Below the pieces are notes generated by a model. It saw nothing but the letters and a program-made list of their open reading frames with translations, ran no database searches and was not told the DNA's origin. A stretch of DNA of 8,237 nucleotides from an uncultured Salinimicrobium sp. (GTDB lineage Bacteria; Bacteroidota; Bacteroidia; Flavobacteriales; Flavobacteriaceae): contig CAMPJY010000118.1 in assembly GCA_946887025.1 (NCBI GenBank), forward strand, positions 1 to 8,237. Reading direction: 5' to 3'. The position numbers and the translations under genes were made by a program. Shown piece by piece: positions 6,467 to 8,237 of the stretch; positions within the stretch are counted from its first letter, which is position 1, and each line of letters opens with the position of its first letter.

Positions 6467-6486
6467 TTAATTACGTCTCTCTTAAT
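6467..6486 (-). repeat. Right inverted repeat flanking the toxin-antitoxin module
   Basis: The partner of the repeat at 5768-5789 lies 86 bases upstream of the toxin start and immediately before the second palindrome array. The pair shares CGTCTCT and CTTAAT in inverted orientation, with one single-base gap and flanking TTAA. Together they bracket about 720 bases holding only the toxin, antitoxin and promoter. No target-site duplication could be identified confidently. Confidence 0.4.
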
Positions 6487-6500
6487 GCCGGTGGGCAGAG

Positions 6501-6745
6501 GCTCCAGACTCTCGTGGGAGAAGCCCAGTATAATCCACGGCAGTCTGGATACTGCCGATGTAAGGGACTGGAGTCTGGAGACTCCCTCCAGCATCGGCAC
6601 GGGAATCTGGAGATTCCCGCCCGATGGCGCTGTGATCTGGAGATCACGCGCAGCGTTTGCTATAATTATAAGTTTACAAGCAACAGCGTTCGCTGGTCCA
6701 AATCTCCAGATTTGGACCTACCGGGTGGCGATCTCCAGATCGTCG
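6501..6745. repeat. Palindrome array B: seven hairpins with a TCTGGAGA/TCTCCAGA core, in two orientations
   Basis: Palindromes in order are: a degenerate GAGGCTCCAGACTC-like copy near 6499-6512; GGCAGTCTGGATACTGCC (6539-6556); GGAGTCTGGAGACTCC (6570-6585); GGGAATCTGGAGATTCCC (6601-6618); GTGATCTGGAGATCAC (6632-6647). On the opposite strand are a 24-base perfect one at 6695-6718 with 11-base arms GGTCCAAATCT/AGATTTGGACC around CC, and CGATCTCCAGATCG (6729-6742). Spacers also recur: GCCCGATGGCGC after the second hairpin and CGCAGCG after the third; the reverse strand shows CCACCCGGTAGG and CAGCG in the equivalent places. Thus a plus-oriented module (6566-6655) and a minus-oriented module (6745-6680) converge on an AT-rich centre (6661-6678). 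The array ends 16 bases beyond the stop codon of the nuclease gene. Confidence 0.88.
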
Positions 6746-6761
6746 TGGACTGGCTCCACCT

Positions 6762-8231
6762 TTAAAACTCCAGCTCCAGCGTCCCGTGAGCCGCCTTTGC
6801 CATTCCTTTGCTTAAGGGGGTATCCCTTCTCTGGTATTCCTCCGCATCCTCCTCAAAAAACAGCAGCCTGGGATTTCCCTGCTTCCGGAGATAATTGCTC
6901 AGGATCTTATTGGTGTGGTAAGTGGCCGTCTGTCGCTTTAGAAAAGGTTCATAATCCTGCGGGCGCTTCACCTGGGTCTGGGTGTCGATATAGCCGAAGC
7001 CCTGATATACCCCCTGCCGGACCAGCACAAAAGCCTCCTCCTCAAAATGCCTGCCTTTTTCCCGGATCACAAAGCTGTCGGAATCCTCCCGCAGGGAGGC
7101 GATGGCCTCGGCCACTTTCCGGTTATAGTCCTTTACAGATTCTGTATCTGAACAAATCCCTTCGCAGCCAGTAATGCTGTGGTGGGAGCAGTGTTCCACA
7201 TTCTTCTGAAGGCTGCAGAACTTAGGGCAGAGCCGGAAGTCACGGCAGAGCTGCTCCAGCTTTTCCTGGGCGGCGCCACGGTTGTAGAAGGTGCTGAGGG
7301 ATTCGCGGGTGCGGTTGGCCTTTTCCAATGCCAGCTGCTGAATCCCCCGCTGATTGGTGTAGCTGATGATCTGGTACACCGGGCCGGGACGTTTCTGCGC
7401 CTGATTGAACTTCGGATAATATTTCCGGATATATTCGGCCTCCAGCAGCAGGGCCACCAGTTCGCTGCCTGTCGGCTCATGGTCGATGTGGTAGGTCTCC
7501 TGCCCCAGCTGGTATTCCTTGCTCATGCGGTCGTAAAAATGCGAGACCACGCGTTTCTTGATGTCTATGGCCTTGCCCGCGTAAATCACCTTATGCTTCC
7601 TGTCCTTAAACAGGTAAATGCCGGCAGTCTCCGGAAGGCGGTGTACCTGTTCGGCGTCGATATGCGGCGGAAGGGTGGCCTGCCGGGAGTGGGCATGCAG
7701 GAAAGAAGCGATGACCCCCTCATCCTCATCCAGGGCCAGCAGCCGCTGAAACAGGATCACCGTGGCATCGGTATCGCCTTCGGCCCTGTGGCGATTGGAA
7801 ATCGGGATATTGATGCTGTCGCACAGCCTGCCGAGACTATAGGAGAACAGTCCGGGAATTAGTTTGCGGGAGAGTCGGACGGTACAGAGTTTCCTGCGGC
7901 TGTAGTCGAAGCCCAGTTCGCGGAATTCATTCCGCAGCACGTTGTAATCGAAATTGACATTATGGGCCACAAAAATGGCATCGCGGGTCAGCTCTTCCAC
8001 CTTTCTGGCCACCTCATGAAATCTGGGCGCATCGGCTACCATGGCATTGTCAATCCCGGTAAGGGCCGTGATCTGTCTCGGGATCTCCTTCTCGGGATTG
8101 ATCAGGCTGGTGAACTTGTCGATCACCAGGGAACCGCGCAGCAGTACTATACAGATCTCGGTAAGCCTGTTGCCGTTGATCCCCCCGCCGGTGGTTTCCA
8201 CATCGATCACTGCAAATAACTGGTCTTTCAT
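6762..8231 (-). CDS. DnaQ-like DEDDh exonuclease fused to UvrC/Cho-type GIY-YIG endonuclease
   Basis: Cytoplasmic DNA-processing enzyme of 489 residues combining a 3'-5' exonuclease and a structure-specific endonuclease; a role in DNA repair is inferred from both families. Residues 1-170 are a DEDDh exonuclease like the polymerase III epsilon subunit, with all five catalytic residues visible: D10 and E12 (IDVETTG), D95 (HNVNFDYNVL), H148 and D153 (HRAEGDTDA). Residues about 197-280 form a GIY-YIG domain: GIY at 204-206, YAG at 217-219, R227, H231 and catalytic E264 in LLLEAEYIRKYYPKFN. A cysteine cluster (C335, C339, C348, C356, C360) follows, with the C-x7-C-x3-C spacing of UvrC. The C-terminal 130 residues are unassigned. 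Similar DnaQ-UvrC fusions are known in mycobacteria and Bacteroidetes. The promoter lies outside the window. Confidence 0.92.
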   Translation of the reverse strand: MKDQLFAVIDVETTGGGINGNRLTEICIVLLRGSLVIDKFTSLINPEKEIPRQITALTGIDNAMVADAPRFHEVARKVEELTRDAIFVAHNVNFDYNVLRNEFRELGFDYSRRKLCTVRLSRKLIPGLFSYSLGRLCDSINIPISNRHRAEGDTDATVILFQRLLALDEDEGVIASFLHAHSRQATLPPHIDAEQVHRLPETAGIYLFKDRKHKVIYAGKAIDIKKRVVSHFYDRMSKEYQLGQETYHIDHEPTGSELVALLLEAEYIRKYYPKFNQAQKRPGPVYQIISYTNQRGIQQLALEKANRTRESLSTFYNRGAAQEKLEQLCRDFRLCPKFCSLQKNVEHCSHHSITGCEGICSDTESVKDYNRKVAEAIASLREDSDSFVIREKGRHFEEEAFVLVRQGVYQGFGYIDTQTQVKRPQDYEPFLKRQTATYHTNKILSNYLRKQGNPRLLFFEEDAEEYQRRDTPLSKGMAKAAHGTLELEF

Positions 8232-8237
8232 GGGAAG

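Noticed and set aside
5768..6486. Integron attC cassette around the toxin-antitoxin pair
   Set aside because: No GTTRRRY/RYYYAAC core sites were found at the edges, and the flanking repeats do not fold like attC.
6539..6742. CsrB/RsmZ-like sponge RNA, because every hairpin loop shows a GGA motif
   Set aside because: The loop pattern is superficially similar, but CsrA/RsmA is generally absent from Bacteroidetes and the array contains both orientations, which a single RNA sponge would not need.
6501..6745. CRISPR array
   Set aside because: Repeats differ between units, are palindromic throughout, have irregular short spacing, and no cas genes are present.
6729..6761. Intrinsic terminator for the nuclease gene
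   Set aside because: The nearest hairpin on the minus strand is followed by CCACCCGG rather than a T-tract.
6485..7174. Plus-strand open frame of 229 codons running from the palindrome array into the nuclease gene
   Set aside because: Half of it translates a palindromic repeat and half is antisense to the DnaQ-UvrC fusion; Pro/Ser/Arg-rich composition with no domain indicates a shadow frame.
7179..7862. Plus-strand open frame of 227 codons
   Set aside because: It lies entirely antisense to the well-supported nuclease gene and shows no family motifs.

Overview
The window looks like chromosomal DNA from a moderately GC-rich member of the Bacteroidetes, probably Flavobacteriia. The clues are a periplasmic beta-propeller/LytS-type sensor kinase paired with a LytTR response regulator, start codons without clear Shine-Dalgarno sequences, and TAnnTTTG-like promoter elements. 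No rRNA or single-copy marker is present, so the assignment rests on gene style only.

Layout. (1) 1-1211, minus: a CPA1-type cation:proton antiporter whose C-terminus runs off the left edge. (2) 1212-1811: a 600-base intergenic region. It holds a minus-strand intrinsic terminator with a small hairpin just upstream of it (candidate small RNA or antiporter leader) and a four-palindrome repeat array. (3) 1812-5529, plus: an overlapping LytTR response regulator and propeller-type histidine kinase, a complete two-component operon. (4) 5530-5785: a highly structured segment ending in a strong plus-strand terminator, which is either a structured 3' UTR of the operon or a separate small RNA. (5) 5786-6381, minus: an AT-rich HI1419/HI1420-type toxin-antitoxin pair with a promoter/operator-like element. 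Imperfect inverted repeats lie on both sides of the pair. (6) 6485-6761: a second, larger palindrome array. (7) 6762-8231, minus: a DnaQ-type exonuclease fused to a UvrC/Cho-type GIY-YIG nuclease with a UvrC-like cysteine cluster.

How parts relate. Kinase and regulator overlap by 23 bases and should form one signalling pathway; their targets are not visible here. The toxin-antitoxin pair is a self-contained module whose lower GC suggests acquisition. The antiporter and the nuclease are independent housekeeping or stress genes.

The most unusual signal is the palindrome family. Two arrays about 4.9 kb apart share a 90-base module of about 89 percent identity (counted by eye). They are built from hairpins that all keep the core CTGGAG while the stems differ and remain self-complementary. 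This looks like a REP/BIME-type element or an unnamed structured repeat family; no transposase is in the window.
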